NCBI GenBank assembly: GCA_046597455.1
Contig: JBKJKJ010000457.1
Coordinates: 1-26,109 of the forward strand
Origin: JAQGMV01 sp046597455
GTDB taxonomy: Bacteria > Pseudomonadota > Gammaproteobacteria > Burkholderiales > SG8-41
DNA length: 26,109 nucleotides
Reading direction: 5' to 3'
Part shown: positions 14,808-22,322 of the stretch, in pieces
Layout of the letters: each line of letters opens with the position of its first letter
How positions within the stretch are numbered: the stretch's first letter is position 1
Notes under the pieces: generated by a model
Told to the model about the DNA's origin: nothing
Database searches by the model: none
Seen by the model: the letters and a program-made list of their open reading frames with translations, nothing else
Program-made: the position numbers and the translations under genes

Positions 14808-16151
14808 TCACTCCTTCTTTTTTGACAGCAGGTCCGTCCACAGCGGAAGCGCATCCTCTTTCACGATCCCATCCGGCGAATGCCGTAACAGGGCAGACAG
14901 CACCTCTCGCAAGAGCGGTTCCTCAGGCACGTGTTCGCGGCGTAGCAGGGCGAGGAATGTCATTGCGATAACAATTCGCTCGTGCGCGTCAGATTCAAGA
15001 TGTTGGTGACTAAGCATCGTGCGAGCGATCAACCGCGCGACCCACACGCACAATGCAACAAACGTCCCGAACGTCGCGAAATGCCACATTCGAAGCGTCG
15101 ACGCATCACCGGCCTCTACGTCCAGTAGGTAACGTGCCGCTATTGCGACACTTGCAAGGCATGCCAACAGCCATAACGCTAAGCCCCCGGCAGCACGCCA
15201 AGCGTTCTTCCCATGCGCGTCACGCTTGTCAGTCCAGTACTTGACGGGGGCCTCTAGCTTGATGTGCGCATCCATAGTTGTGGCGAGTGCGTCGAAGTTG
15301 TCCTTAGCGCTCTTTAGCAGTTGCGAGCACTCTGCCTTCAGCTGTTCCTGCACGGCTGCCCAATCGTCGCGTTCTGACTGCCTCGCTGAGTTTGCCGTCT
15401 CTGCAATTTGATCGTAGGTCTTCGACTGCCGTGCGAGTTCCGACGCGAGCTGCGCTTTCACCTGTTCCTGTGCGGCTGCCCATTCGTCGCGCTCTGACTG
15501 CCTCGCTGAGTTTGCCGTCTCTGCAAGTTGATCGTAGGTCTTCGACTGCTGTGCGAGTTCCGCCGCGAGCTGCGCCTTCACCTGTTCGAAGTGATCGTTG
15601 ATTACCGCCTCGGTAGAGGCAGGTGCATCCAAAACTTTCCTTGCTTCTTGGGATAGCGCACGCGCCTCCGCTACGACCTTTCGCAGTTCCTCCTTTTCTT
15701 TCTCTAATTGCAGGTATGCCTCGAGTGCCAATGCTAACGCGTTGCTCGGGACACTTTCCTCACCTACGACGACGGCTAGCGCCGTGGCCGCAACGTTCGG
15801 CCGATTCTTAGCTATCGCTTGGATAGTCTTAGCCGTGCGCGCACTTTGAGGAGGCAATTTGTTCTTCGCGTAAACTTGGGCGAGCTGCTTCGCAAAGTCT
15901 GCCCCGGCTAACTTCCGATCGGCTTTCGCATATGCGGCCACGGCTTCGCTTGCCTCGCCGCGAACCCTTTCAATGCGCGCGCGAAGCCTCTGAGCCATCT
16001 CGGCAAGCTGCGGGTCCTTGACTTGAGCGAGCCATTTCCATGCACTTAAATCGTCGTCGATCCACTTATCGAGTGGGAGTGACACGGTGGTCTTCCCGCC
16101 GGAGGCGCCAAAATCCACCGGGATGCCCCAAAGAGCGTCTCTGTTAAACAT
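14808..16151 (-). CDS. Coiled-coil membrane protein, DUF6161-like
   Basis: A 447-residue protein of unknown function. The N-terminal third is helical and alanine-rich. Residues about 145-295 form a long charged coiled coil containing two nearly identical 40-residue repeats (about 189-228 and 229-268, each with QSKTYDQ and ETANSARQSERD). Two membrane helices follow (about 319-340 and 356-378). The cytoplasmic tail has SHQHLESDAHERIVIAMTFLALL and HSPDGIVKEDALP, which recall the conserved C-terminal block of DUF6161 proteins. The start codon has no clear ribosome site. It is transcribed towards attC-2, opposite to the cassette direction, and no third attC is visible beyond its start. It could be a reversed cassette gene or part of the host region. 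A membrane effector or sensor in defence is only a guess from context. Confidence 0.75.
   Translation of the reverse strand: MFNRDALWGIPVDFGASGGKTTVSLPLDKWIDDDLSAWKWLAQVKDPQLAEMAQRLRARIERVRGEASEAVAAYAKADRKLAGADFAKQLAQVYAKNKLPPQSARTAKTIQAIAKNRPNVAATALAVVVGEESVPSNALALALEAYLQLEKEKEELRKVVAEARALSQEARKVLDAPASTEAVINDHFEQVKAQLAAELAQQSKTYDQLAETANSARQSERDEWAAAQEQVKAQLASELARQSKTYDQIAETANSARQSERDDWAAVQEQLKAECSQLLKSAKDNFDALATTMDAHIKLEAPVKYWTDKRDAHGKNAWRAAGGLALWLLACLASVAIAARYLLDVEAGDASTLRMWHFATFGTFVALCVWVARLIARTMLSHQHLESDAHERIVIAMTFLALLRREHVPEEPLLREVLSALLRHSPDGIVKEDALPLWTDLLSKKKE
15340..15588 (-). repeat. 120-bp tandem duplication inside the DUF6161-like gene
   Basis: Two adjacent copies with a period of 120 bases (for example CAATCGTCGC at 15361 and CATTCGTCGC at 15481; the 20-base piece starting GACTGCCTCGCTGAG recurs). 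The period is a multiple of three, so it adds 40 residues of coiled coil without shifting the frame. The few differences between copies point to a recent expansion that could vary coil length between strains. Confidence 0.9.
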
Positions 16152-16208
16152 TTTGTACGTAACCGTCCGCTCAGCACCCTCTTCAGGGCTCTCTAATTCA
16201 CGGTAAAG

Positions 16209-16221
16209 ATGGTGTCACCAT
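16209..16221. other. Short perfect palindrome at the IS66 fragment start
   Basis: ATGGTG and CACCAT mirror each other around one T, overlapping the fragment's start codon. It could be part of the regulatory or end sequence of the insertion element, or chance. Confidence 0.3.
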
Positions 16222-16393
16222 GAAGATAGTGGACACCAATTCCGGAGCGCCAGTCACGCCGTTGCGCGTTCGCGTAAACCGCACCGGCCGCCGCACCTAT
16301 TCGCGCGAGTATAAGCTAGAGATCGTTCAGCAATGCAGCCGCCGGAACGTTTCCGTCGCCGGCGTTGCGCTCGCCCACGGCCTCAACGTGACC
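16220..16393 (+). pseudogene. IS66-type orfA (TnpA) fragment
   Basis: The frame starting at ATG 16220 gives 58 residues matching the N-terminal helix-turn-helix part of IS66-family accessory proteins: RRTYSREYKLEIVQQCSRRNVSVAGVALAHGLNV. The usual continuation (asparagine-rich turn, then RRW) is lost, because the 63-base repeat copy starts at 16394 and the frame runs on into it until 16585. The downstream IS66 genes (orfB, tnpC) are absent. It is a dead relic. Confidence 0.75.
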
Positions 16394-16456
16394 GGGTCAG
16401 ACCACGGTTCTGAGACCGTCAGCGCGTGCGAAAACAGTGGTGCGTCCCCGGTTGTT
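16394..16456 (+). repeat. 63-bp palindromic repeat, copy 1
   Basis: First of three same-length, same-orientation copies, starting GGGTCAGACCACGG and ending GTCCCCGGTTGTT. ACCAC near the start can pair with GTGGT near the end. It differs from copy 2 at four positions and from copy 3 at five. It directly abuts the broken end of the IS66 fragment. Confidence 0.9.
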
Positions 16457-16565
16457 ATCAGCATCGCTCGCGACCGATGGTCGGTCTTGGGAGCTGCCTT
16501 TACAAACCTTCGCTTTGCCATTACTTTGCAGATTGCCCTGGGCATGAGCCTGAAGGCAAACCTCA

Positions 16566-16628
16566 GGGTCAGACCACGCTTCTGAGGCCGTCAGCACGTG
16601 CGAAAACAGTAGTGCGTCCCCGGTTGTT
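16566..16628 (+). repeat. 63-bp palindromic repeat, copy 2
   Basis: Starts GGGTCAGACCACGC and ends GTCCCCGGTTGTT. It lies 109 bases after copy 1 and 24 bases beyond the stop codon of the DHFR-like gene. The intervening 109 bases contain nothing recognisable. Confidence 0.9.
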
Positions 16629-16652
16629 CAGCGGGCAGGACGCAGCTGAGGC

Positions 16653-17303
16653 TCATTTCATCGGGCGCCGGAGTATTACGTGCGCAGCTTTCTCGGACGC
16701 TGCGAATTGTACGCATTCGTATCCTAAAGCTCGCAGGTCTACCCCCTCGTACAGGCGCTCCCCTCGTCCGAGCAGGACCGGCGAAATCGCGACGTGAAGC
16801 TCATCCACGAGGCCCGCGCGGAGGTACTGCTGGACGGTATTAACCCCACCGCCGATGCGTACATCCTTGCCGTTCGCGGCCTTGCGCGCCAAGTCCAGCG
16901 CCTCGTGAATGCCGCCCGTGACGAATTGAAACGTCGTACCGCCTTCCATCTCGATGAGCGGGCGGGGGTGATGCGTCAGGACGAAGACGGGCACGTGATA
17001 GGGTGGATTGTCGCCCCACCAGCCTTTCCAGTCTGAATCGCCCCAGGGGCCGCGAATGGGGCCGAACATGTTCCTTCCGAGAATCCATGCGCCGGTGTTC
17101 TTTATTCCGCGTGCGGCGAAGTCATCGTCCAGGCCGGTCGTGCCATCGCCCGCGCCGTGCATGCGCTGGAACGTTCGCGTCGGAATGAACCATCCGACCA
17201 GGTCTTTCCCGCCCACGCCGAGGGGGTTCTCCAGGTCCTGATCCGGCCCGGCTCCGAAGCCGTCAAGTGAAACACAGAAGCTCGCAACTCGGACTTGTGT
17301 CAT
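16653..17303 (-). CDS. Dihydrofolate reductase-family protein (RibD C-terminal-like)
   Basis: A 216-residue cytoplasmic protein of the DHFR/RibD C-terminal superfamily, reductases that bind NADPH. It has the N-terminal strand VRVASFCVSLDGFGAG, the mid motif GAWILGRNMFGPIRGPW, a strand PVFVLTHHPRPLI, the nucleotide-binding segment KDVRIGGGVNTVQQYLRAGLVDELHVAISPVLLGRGERLYEG and a short C-terminal strand. Length fits the many uncharacterised members; it is not the folate-pathway FolA. Its ATG overlaps the stop of the VOC gene in an ATGA (17300-17303), so the two are translated together. The pair is flanked by repeat copies 2 and 3. Substrate unknown. Confidence 0.9.
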   Translation of the reverse strand: MTQVRVASFCVSLDGFGAGPDQDLENPLGVGGKDLVGWFIPTRTFQRMHGAGDGTTGLDDDFAARGIKNTGAWILGRNMFGPIRGPWGDSDWKGWWGDNPPYHVPVFVLTHHPRPLIEMEGGTTFQFVTGGIHEALDLARKAANGKDVRIGGGVNTVQQYLRAGLVDELHVAISPVLLGRGERLYEGVDLRALGYECVQFAASEKAAHVILRRPMK

Positions 17304-17839
17304 TTGCAGGTATCCATTGTGCTGACGTCTAATAGTGAATGAGAAGACGGGTTTGGCTTTCGGCCGCGCCGCGCCGCCTCGATCGCGGCGATGTCGATTT
17401 TTCTCATCGTCATCATCGCTTCAAACGCACGCTTGCCCGCTGCGCGGTCAGGATCGGAAATCGCGTCGATGAGGGCGCGCGGCGTGATCTGCCAGTTGAG
17501 GCCCCACTTGTCTTTACACCACCCGCACGCGCTTTCCTGGCCGCCGTTTCCTACGATCGCGATCCACAAGCGATCGGTTTCCGCCTGATCGTCGGTCGCG
17601 ATCTGGAATGAGAAAGCCTCGCTGTGCTTGAACTGCGGCCCACCGTTCAGTCCAATGCAGGGAATGCCTGCCACGGTGAACTCGACGGTGAGGATCTCCC
17701 CCTGCTTGCCGTCAGGATAGTCGCCGGGTGCTCGCATTACCGCGCCCACCGCGCTGTCGGGGAAGGTCTCCGCGTAGAACCGAGCCGCGTCCAAAGCAGT
17801 GCCGTCGTACCACAGGCAGACCGTGTTTTTCTTGCTCAT
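17300..17839 (-). CDS. VOC-superfamily protein (PhnB / 3-demethylubiquinone methyltransferase-like fold)
   Basis: A 179-residue protein of the vicinal-oxygen-chelate superfamily. Family features: CLWYDGTALDAARFYAETFPDSAVG at the start, ILTVEFTVAGIPCIGLNGGPQFKHSEAFSFQI in the middle, then DRLWIAIVGNGGQESACGWCKDKWGLNWQITPRAL and the usual ending EAMMTMRKIDIAAIEAARRG. About 18 further residues carry it to the ATGA overlap with the DHFR-like gene; they look like a late extension created by joining the two genes. The ATG has a GGGAG box seven bases upstream. Such proteins are often mis-named demethylubiquinone methyltransferases, but they lack a SAM site; the true reaction is unknown. Confidence 0.9.
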   Translation of the reverse strand: MSKKNTVCLWYDGTALDAARFYAETFPDSAVGAVMRAPGDYPDGKQGEILTVEFTVAGIPCIGLNGGPQFKHSEAFSFQIATDDQAETDRLWIAIVGNGGQESACGWCKDKWGLNWQITPRALIDAISDPDRAAGKRAFEAMMTMRKIDIAAIEAARRGRKPNPSSHSLLDVSTMDTCK

Positions 17840-17935
17840 TTCCGTACTCCCATAAGAGTTAAGAGGATCACTTTCCTGACCTGGTCGAACAGGGACACGT
17901 CAGATCGACATCCGATAAATCTCAGTCGAATGTCA

Positions 17936-17998
17936 GGATCAGACCACGGTTACGAGACCGTCAGCGCGTGCGAAAACCGTGGTGGGTCCCCGGTTGTT
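17936..17998 (+). repeat. 63-bp palindromic repeat, copy 3
   Basis: Starts GGATCAGACCACGG and ends GTCCCCGGTTGTT. Here the stem is perfect: ACCACGGTT (17943-17951) pairs with AACCGTGGT (17975-17983) around a 23-base loop. It lies upstream of the VOC gene, so copies 2 and 3 enclose the two-gene unit as direct repeats about 1.37 kb apart. Confidence 0.9.
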
Positions 17999-18134
17999 TT
18001 CACCTGTCCTTCGTGATCCTGCAACCGCCCGAGGCTTCGAACCTCAAACGAACGCAGCGAACACGGTGGCCTGATGGCGCACGACGCCACGCTGCGCCCC
18101 TGCCCGCCATCGATATCATGAAACGCGGCCCGAA

Positions 18135-18162
18135 TTACCCCGTCCGGAGGGTGCGGCATAAT
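18135..18162 (+). promoter_or_regulatory. Weak candidate promoter for the NHL-repeat gene
   Basis: TTACCC at 18135-18140 and CATAAT at 18157-18162 are 16 bases apart in the 228-base gap before the NHL gene. Matches are modest; nothing better was seen in this gap. Confidence 0.25.
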
Positions 18163-18226
18163 GTCGTCGAGCGACACGCCGATGACAACAGGTGATCCGT
18201 CGCACACAATTATTAGAGGACATCCC

Positions 18227-19144
18227 ATGAGCATTGCACCCGACTCTCCGTCAGCGCGGTTTCTCGAAGGCGCCTACTACGCCGACGTTCCCGACCTCGG
18301 CTACAAACCGGTTCCCGACATCTTCCAGCTCCCTGAAGGCATCAACTTCGGGCCGTGCTCCAGCGTGGCGCTCAACTCGAAAGGGCATATCTTCGTCTTC
18401 AATCGCAGCCGGCACGCCCTGATGGAGTTCACCGGCGAGGGTAAATACATTCGTTCGATGGCGGAGGGCATCTTCACCAATCCGCACGGCTTGCGTATCG
18501 ACGTTGAAGACAACATCTGGGCGACCGACAACGTCCTGCACATCGTCGTGAAAATGGACCCGAACGGACGGGTGCTCATGGTGCTGGGTATCAAGGACAG
18601 GACGAAGGAATGGCACGACTACGGTCATCTGCGGTGCTTCGACGAGCCGAACGACATCGCGTTCGGCCCGAAGGGCGAGATCTACGTCACGCAGGGGCAC
18701 GGCAAAGGCGAGTCGCGCGTGCTCAAGTTCGACGCCGAGGGTGTGTTCCTCAAGACCTGGGGCGGAGAAGGTACTGGCCCCGGCCAGTTCAACGTTCCGC
18801 ACTCCATCGTGATCGACGACGCGGGCCTGCTGTATATCGCGGACCGGTCGAACCAGAGGATCCAGGTGTTCGACGCCGAAGGCACTTACGTCCGCGAGAG
18901 CCGGCATCCGGGCACGCCCTGCGGCCTGTGCCTGACGCAGGATCAGCACATATTCATGGCGCACGGCCACACCGGGCTCATCCTGAAGCTCGACCGTCAG
19001 GGCAAGGTCCTCGGTGCGACCGGAGGCCAGGGAAAAGGGCCCAACCGATACGGCGAAGCCCATTACCTCGCGCTGGATCGCAGGGAAGACATCTACGTTG
19101 CCGATTCGCTGAACTGGCGAGTGCAGAAGCTCGTCAGGAACTAA
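18227..19144 (+). CDS. NHL-repeat beta-propeller protein (amidating-lyase-like)
   Basis: A 305-residue protein made of NHL-type blades: repeated patterns such as SSVALNSKGHIFVFNRSRHALMEFTGEGKYIR, PHGLRIDVEDNIWATDNVLHIVVKMDPNGRVL, PNDIAFGPKGEIYVTQGHGKGESRVLKFDAEGVFLKTWGGEGTGPGQFNVPHSIVIDDAGLLYIADRSNQRIQVFDAEG and HYLALDRREDIYVADSLNWRVQKL. The whole resembles the peptidyl-alpha-hydroxyglycine amidating lyase propeller, but bacterial members mostly have unknown substrates. The ATG at 18227 is chosen over the open frame from 18161 because of the AGAGGA box at 18215-18220. There is no signal peptide, so it is probably cytoplasmic. It stands alone, converging on the Bug gene at 19330. Confidence 0.88.
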   Translation: MSIAPDSPSARFLEGAYYADVPDLGYKPVPDIFQLPEGINFGPCSSVALNSKGHIFVFNRSRHALMEFTGEGKYIRSMAEGIFTNPHGLRIDVEDNIWATDNVLHIVVKMDPNGRVLMVLGIKDRTKEWHDYGHLRCFDEPNDIAFGPKGEIYVTQGHGKGESRVLKFDAEGVFLKTWGGEGTGPGQFNVPHSIVIDDAGLLYIADRSNQRIQVFDAEGTYVRESRHPGTPCGLCLTQDQHIFMAHGHTGLILKLDRQGKVLGATGGQGKGPNRYGEAHYLALDRREDIYVADSLNWRVQKLVRN

Positions 19145-19329
19145 TAGGCGAAGGACGGCTCACGGCCGCGACCGGCACTTCACGGACGTGAACTGCACAC
19201 TCTCCTGGAACGCAATGCGCGAGCCTGCGTGCGCCCGATTGCGTAGCACAACGGACAAGGAAACCCCGAAGGATCTCAAACGGGCTCACCGCCAGGGCTT
19301 GCGCCAGGGGAGGCTACGCGGCGTCGTGA

Positions 19330-20328
19330 TCACTGCTGTTTGATGCCCGCGTCTTTGACGACTTTCGCATAGCGCGCGATCTCGGCCCGGATGAACTCGC
19401 CGAAATGTTCCGGCGTGTCGGTGAGCGGCTCGACACCCGCATTGGCGAGGCGCTCTTTCAGGTCGGGAGACGCGAGCGCTTTGTGGAGCTCGGCATTGAG
19501 CCTCTCGATGATTCCGCGCGGAGTGGCGGCGGGCGCAAGCACTCCGTACCACAGGGGAACCACAAGGTTGTCGACCCCGGACTCCTGTGCGGTCGGCACA
19601 TCGGGGATCGCTGCGACGCGCTTGTCCGAAAGCACTGCAAGTGCGCGCACCTTGTTCGCCTTGATCGGCGGGATCGCAGGCGGCACTGCGTAAGTGCCGA
19701 AATCGACTTCGCCGCTCGTCAGCGCGAGCAGCGCCGCGGCATTGCCTTTGTAAGGCACGTGCACCATGCTGAGGCCGAACATGCTTCTGAAAAGCTCGGT
19801 CGCGAGGTGATTGCCGGCGCCGGCGCCGCTCGAGCTGAAATTGAGCTTGCCCGGATTGCGGCGCGCGAGCTGGATGAATTCCTTCAGCGTTCTCGCCGGC
19901 ACCGAATTGTGCGTTGCCATGACGTTCTGCATCACGGCTACGAGCGTGATGGGCGCGAGATCCTTTTGCGGGTCGTAACCGAGTTTCGCGTAGAGCGACG
20001 GGCTGATCGCGAGCGGCAGGCCGCCGAGCACGATCGTGTAGCCGTCGGGCGCCGCTCTCGCCGCGAGCTCCATTCCGATATTGCCGGTCGCGCCGGGCCG
20101 GTTATCCGGGACGACGGTCTGTCCGAGCATTTCGCCGAGCTTGTGGCCGATGGCGCGTCCCGCGATGTCGGTCGGGCCGCCGGGCGGAAAAGGCAGGATG
20201 AGCCGGATCGCTCTGGTGGGATACGCCGGTACCGAGCCTGGCGACGTCACCTGCGCCATCGCGGCATGGGGCAGCGCGAGCAGGAACGGCAAAGACGCTG
20301 CGAGAACAATCTTCGAAAGAACGGCCAT
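19330..20328 (-). CDS. Bug/TctC-family periplasmic solute-binding protein
   Basis: A 332-residue Bug receptor. The signal peptide is textbook (MAVLSKIVLAASLPFLLALPHAAMA-Q, cleavage near residue 25), and a GAGGAG box (complement of 20335-20340) precedes the ATG. Landmarks: AIRLILPFPPGGPTDIAGRAIGHKL, VVPDNRPGATGNIGMELAARAAPDGYT, HVPYKGNAAALLALTSGEVDFG, IPDVPTAQESG and GVLAPAATP. It is the last gene of a leftward run of three (22322 to 19330), 57 bases after the alpha/beta hydrolase gene, and all three products carry export signals. A joint job outside the cytoplasm, such as release of an ester product and its capture, is possible. Confidence 0.93.
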   Translation of the reverse strand: MAVLSKIVLAASLPFLLALPHAAMAQVTSPGSVPAYPTRAIRLILPFPPGGPTDIAGRAIGHKLGEMLGQTVVPDNRPGATGNIGMELAARAAPDGYTIVLGGLPLAISPSLYAKLGYDPQKDLAPITLVAVMQNVMATHNSVPARTLKEFIQLARRNPGKLNFSSSGAGAGNHLATELFRSMFGLSMVHVPYKGNAAALLALTSGEVDFGTYAVPPAIPPIKANKVRALAVLSDKRVAAIPDVPTAQESGVDNLVVPLWYGVLAPAATPRGIIERLNAELHKALASPDLKERLANAGVEPLTDTPEHFGEFIRAEIARYAKVVKDAGIKQQ

Positions 20329-20385
20329 GGGCTACTCCTCTTCGAATGCGTGTGCGGCGCGAGCCACGCACGCCTGAATCCGACC

Positions 20386-21423
20386 TCACTTCCTCTTCGC
20401 GTTGAAGAGCCTCCCGCTCTGCAACGCAGCCTGAAAGCTCGCCCACGCATACTCCAGCGTGCCCGTGGCGGAAATGCTGACCGCGGTCGCCGCGATTGCG
20501 CTGGCAAAGCTGATTTGCAGCGCTTCGGTGGTATCCGGATCGACGCCGCCGTTCTGCAGCGCGAAATCCGATGGCCATTGGGCGTCTTCATGCGTCGCAT
20601 TCCTGATCGACACTTCGGCAACGCCGGTGCGAATGTACTCGTAGTAATGATCGCGGTTGCGGGGCGTGTCTTCATCGTCGTCGGCGCCGAGCACCATCAC
20701 CGGTTTTTGAATGCGTCGCAGGACAGGGGGCAAGTCTTTACCCGCCCCCGCGGGATCGAGCGCGATTGCGCCCGCCACCGGCGCACCGTCGGCCAAAGCG
20801 ACCGCGACTGCGAAAGCACCGAACGAGTGTCCGACAAGGATGATTCTGCTCGCGTCGACGCGCTTATCGATCGTTTCGGGGGCGCGCTGAACGAGCCTGA
20901 CGAGCCTCGTCAGGGTTCTGCCATTGATATCCCATGGACCCTTGTTAGGCAGCTGGACGCTAAGACTGTGCATTCCCCATGACGCCAGGTGCTCAGCCTG
21001 TTTGGCGTGCGCGCGTTTCGAGCTGTCGTCGCCGTGCAGGAAAACGAGGAGAGGCGCTTTGGTGGAGGGTGCGGACAGGTAGATGTCGGTCCTGATGCGC
21101 TCGCCGGTCGGCAGCCGCAGCTCTCGATCCTCGTGTATCGCCACGCCGAACGGTCCACGCGCGCGGAACACGTCGACATCGGGTTTACGGCTGAGCAGGT
21201 CGCGCTGAAGCGCATCGACGCTGCCGGCTTTCATCGGCTCTTCGAAGGCGCGAGGTCCGGTGATCGGTGCGGCAACGATCGGACTCGAAGAATCAGCCGC
21301 GACTGCACCGTCGGCAACGGTGAAGCAGGCAATGAGGCAAAGGCTGCCGAGCGTGCGCGTGACCCGTCGTGCGACGTGGAGATCGTGACCCAAGCGAAAG
21401 ACGGTGGGCACTGAGAGCCTCAT
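20386..21423 (-). CDS. Exported alpha/beta hydrolase
   Basis: A 345-residue hydrolase with a nucleophile elbow GHSFG (serine 200), an oxyanion segment LLVFLHGDDSSKRAHA (about 125-140), a candidate acid in VMVLGADDDEDTPRNRDHYYEY (about 243-264) and histidine 278 in RNATHEDAQWP. A hydrophobic segment near residues 23-43 (RTLGSLCLIACFTVADGAVAA) with an AVA-A site marks a signal peptide; the n-region is long, so the true start may be an internal codon. Its ATG overlaps the stop of the preceding gene (TAATG at 21421-21425), so the two are translationally coupled. The core is nearest to the dienelactone-hydrolase/esterase group. Substrate unknown; periplasmic ester cleavage feeding the downstream Bug protein is an inference. 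Confidence 0.83.
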   Translation of the reverse strand: MRLSVPTVFRLGHDLHVARRVTRTLGSLCLIACFTVADGAVAADSSSPIVAAPITGPRAFEEPMKAGSVDALQRDLLSRKPDVDVFRARGPFGVAIHEDRELRLPTGERIRTDIYLSAPSTKAPLLVFLHGDDSSKRAHAKQAEHLASWGMHSLSVQLPNKGPWDINGRTLTRLVRLVQRAPETIDKRVDASRIILVGHSFGAFAVAVALADGAPVAGAIALDPAGAGKDLPPVLRRIQKPVMVLGADDDEDTPRNRDHYYEYIRTGVAEVSIRNATHEDAQWPSDFALQNGGVDPDTTEALQISFASAIAATAVSISATGTLEYAWASFQAALQSGRLFNAKRK

Positions 21424-22322
21424 TACCTTGCGGCGGCCGGTCCTTGCGGCGTCGGACGCCCCAGCTGAAATCGCCGCTCAGGCGGCGTTCCGGCCTGAAA
21501 GTGGACGGGCACGAGCTGCGGAACGGCAACGCCATCGCAAACTTTCCGGATGCGATACAACTCGGCAGGCGGCGACGAGTCCGGCCTGAATTCGCAGGTG
21601 ACTTCCACGCAGCTGATGCGCTTCAGCCACGCGCACATTTTCATTTCGGTGCCGTCGCCGTGTACGATCTCGGTCAGGAACGGTGACCCCGCGTAAAAGG
21701 GCCGATTCGTTCCTTTCTCCGACTGCACGTCCTGGAGCAGCGTATACAAGTTGCCGTTCACGTTGAGTATGCCGAGGGCTTTTTCCATGAAGAGCGACGG
21801 ATATCGTGTGTATGAAAAACCGCCCAGGAAATCAGTGATGAGATCGAACCGGCCCAGTTCCTCCGGCGAATACTCGCGTAAACGCTTGCCGAACAGATAC
21901 TCGATCCGCTTTTCACCGAGGCTTTCGACGGCTTCCTGCCAGCGAGGCGTTCGGCGGTCTTCGATCGACATCGCAACGGCTCTAGCCTTGCCGCCGCCTT
22001 CGTTGGAACCTTGCAGGATCAAGTCGTATTTCGAGGTGCCATAGTCGAGCACGGCCTGGCCTTCGCCGGCACCGATATCGAGCCATCGATCCTGCGCGCC
22101 GAGCTTTGCCAATGAATGCCTGAACTCCGGCGAGAGCGTAAATGCGTAGGAGAGGAGGGAGCGGCCGATGATGTAGCCCTCAGGCACCTTCTGGCCGGCG
22201 CTGTTGTAAATCTCCGCCTGTTTCGAAACTTCCTCGCGAAACGCGCGCGGTGCGTCAGCGGCGTGAGATGCCTGTACTCCCAGTGCTTCAAGAAGAAACA
22301 CGACGACGATCGAAAGCCTCAA
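21423..22322 (-). CDS. Secreted protein with a methyltransferase-like fold
   Basis: A 299-residue protein starting with a short signal peptide (MRLSIVVVFLLEALGVQASHA-A, cleavage near residue 21). The mature part has a glycine-rich loop RWLDIGAGEGQAVLDYG (about 79-95) like motif I of class I SAM-dependent methyltransferases, then FDLITDFLGGFSYTRYPSLFMEKALGILNVNGNLYTLLQD, which matches the late strands of that fold. The start is a TTG at 22322, supported by a strong CGGAGGG box (complement of 22328-22334) and by the signal peptide starting there. It is the first gene of a three-gene leftward run. The conflict between a SAM-fold and export is unusual, since SAM is not expected in the periplasm. 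It might bind another ligand or remain cytoplasmic if the hydrophobic start is not cleaved. Confidence 0.75.
   Translation of the reverse strand: MRLSIVVVFLLEALGVQASHAADAPRAFREEVSKQAEIYNSAGQKVPEGYIIGRSLLSYAFTLSPEFRHSLAKLGAQDRWLDIGAGEGQAVLDYGTSKYDLILQGSNEGGGKARAVAMSIEDRRTPRWQEAVESLGEKRIEYLFGKRLREYSPEELGRFDLITDFLGGFSYTRYPSLFMEKALGILNVNGNLYTLLQDVQSEKGTNRPFYAGSPFLTEIVHGDGTEMKMCAWLKRISCVEVTCEFRPDSSPPAELYRIRKVCDGVAVPQLVPVHFQAGTPPERRFQLGRPTPQGPAAAR

Noticed and set aside
16152..16220. A third attC closing the DUF6161-like gene as a cassette
   Set aside because: A GTAAC core occurs near 16160, but no matching L' or GTT box follows at attC spacing.
16394..17998. The three 63-bp repeats as attC sites
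   Set aside because: Although palindromic and flanking genes, they lack an RYYYAAC start, an R' box at the right spacing and the one-base bulged L stem seen at 10988 and 14653.
19405..20982. Open frame of 525 codons on the plus strand
   Set aside because: Antisense to a Bug gene and the alpha/beta hydrolase, with shadow-like composition and no recognisable domain.
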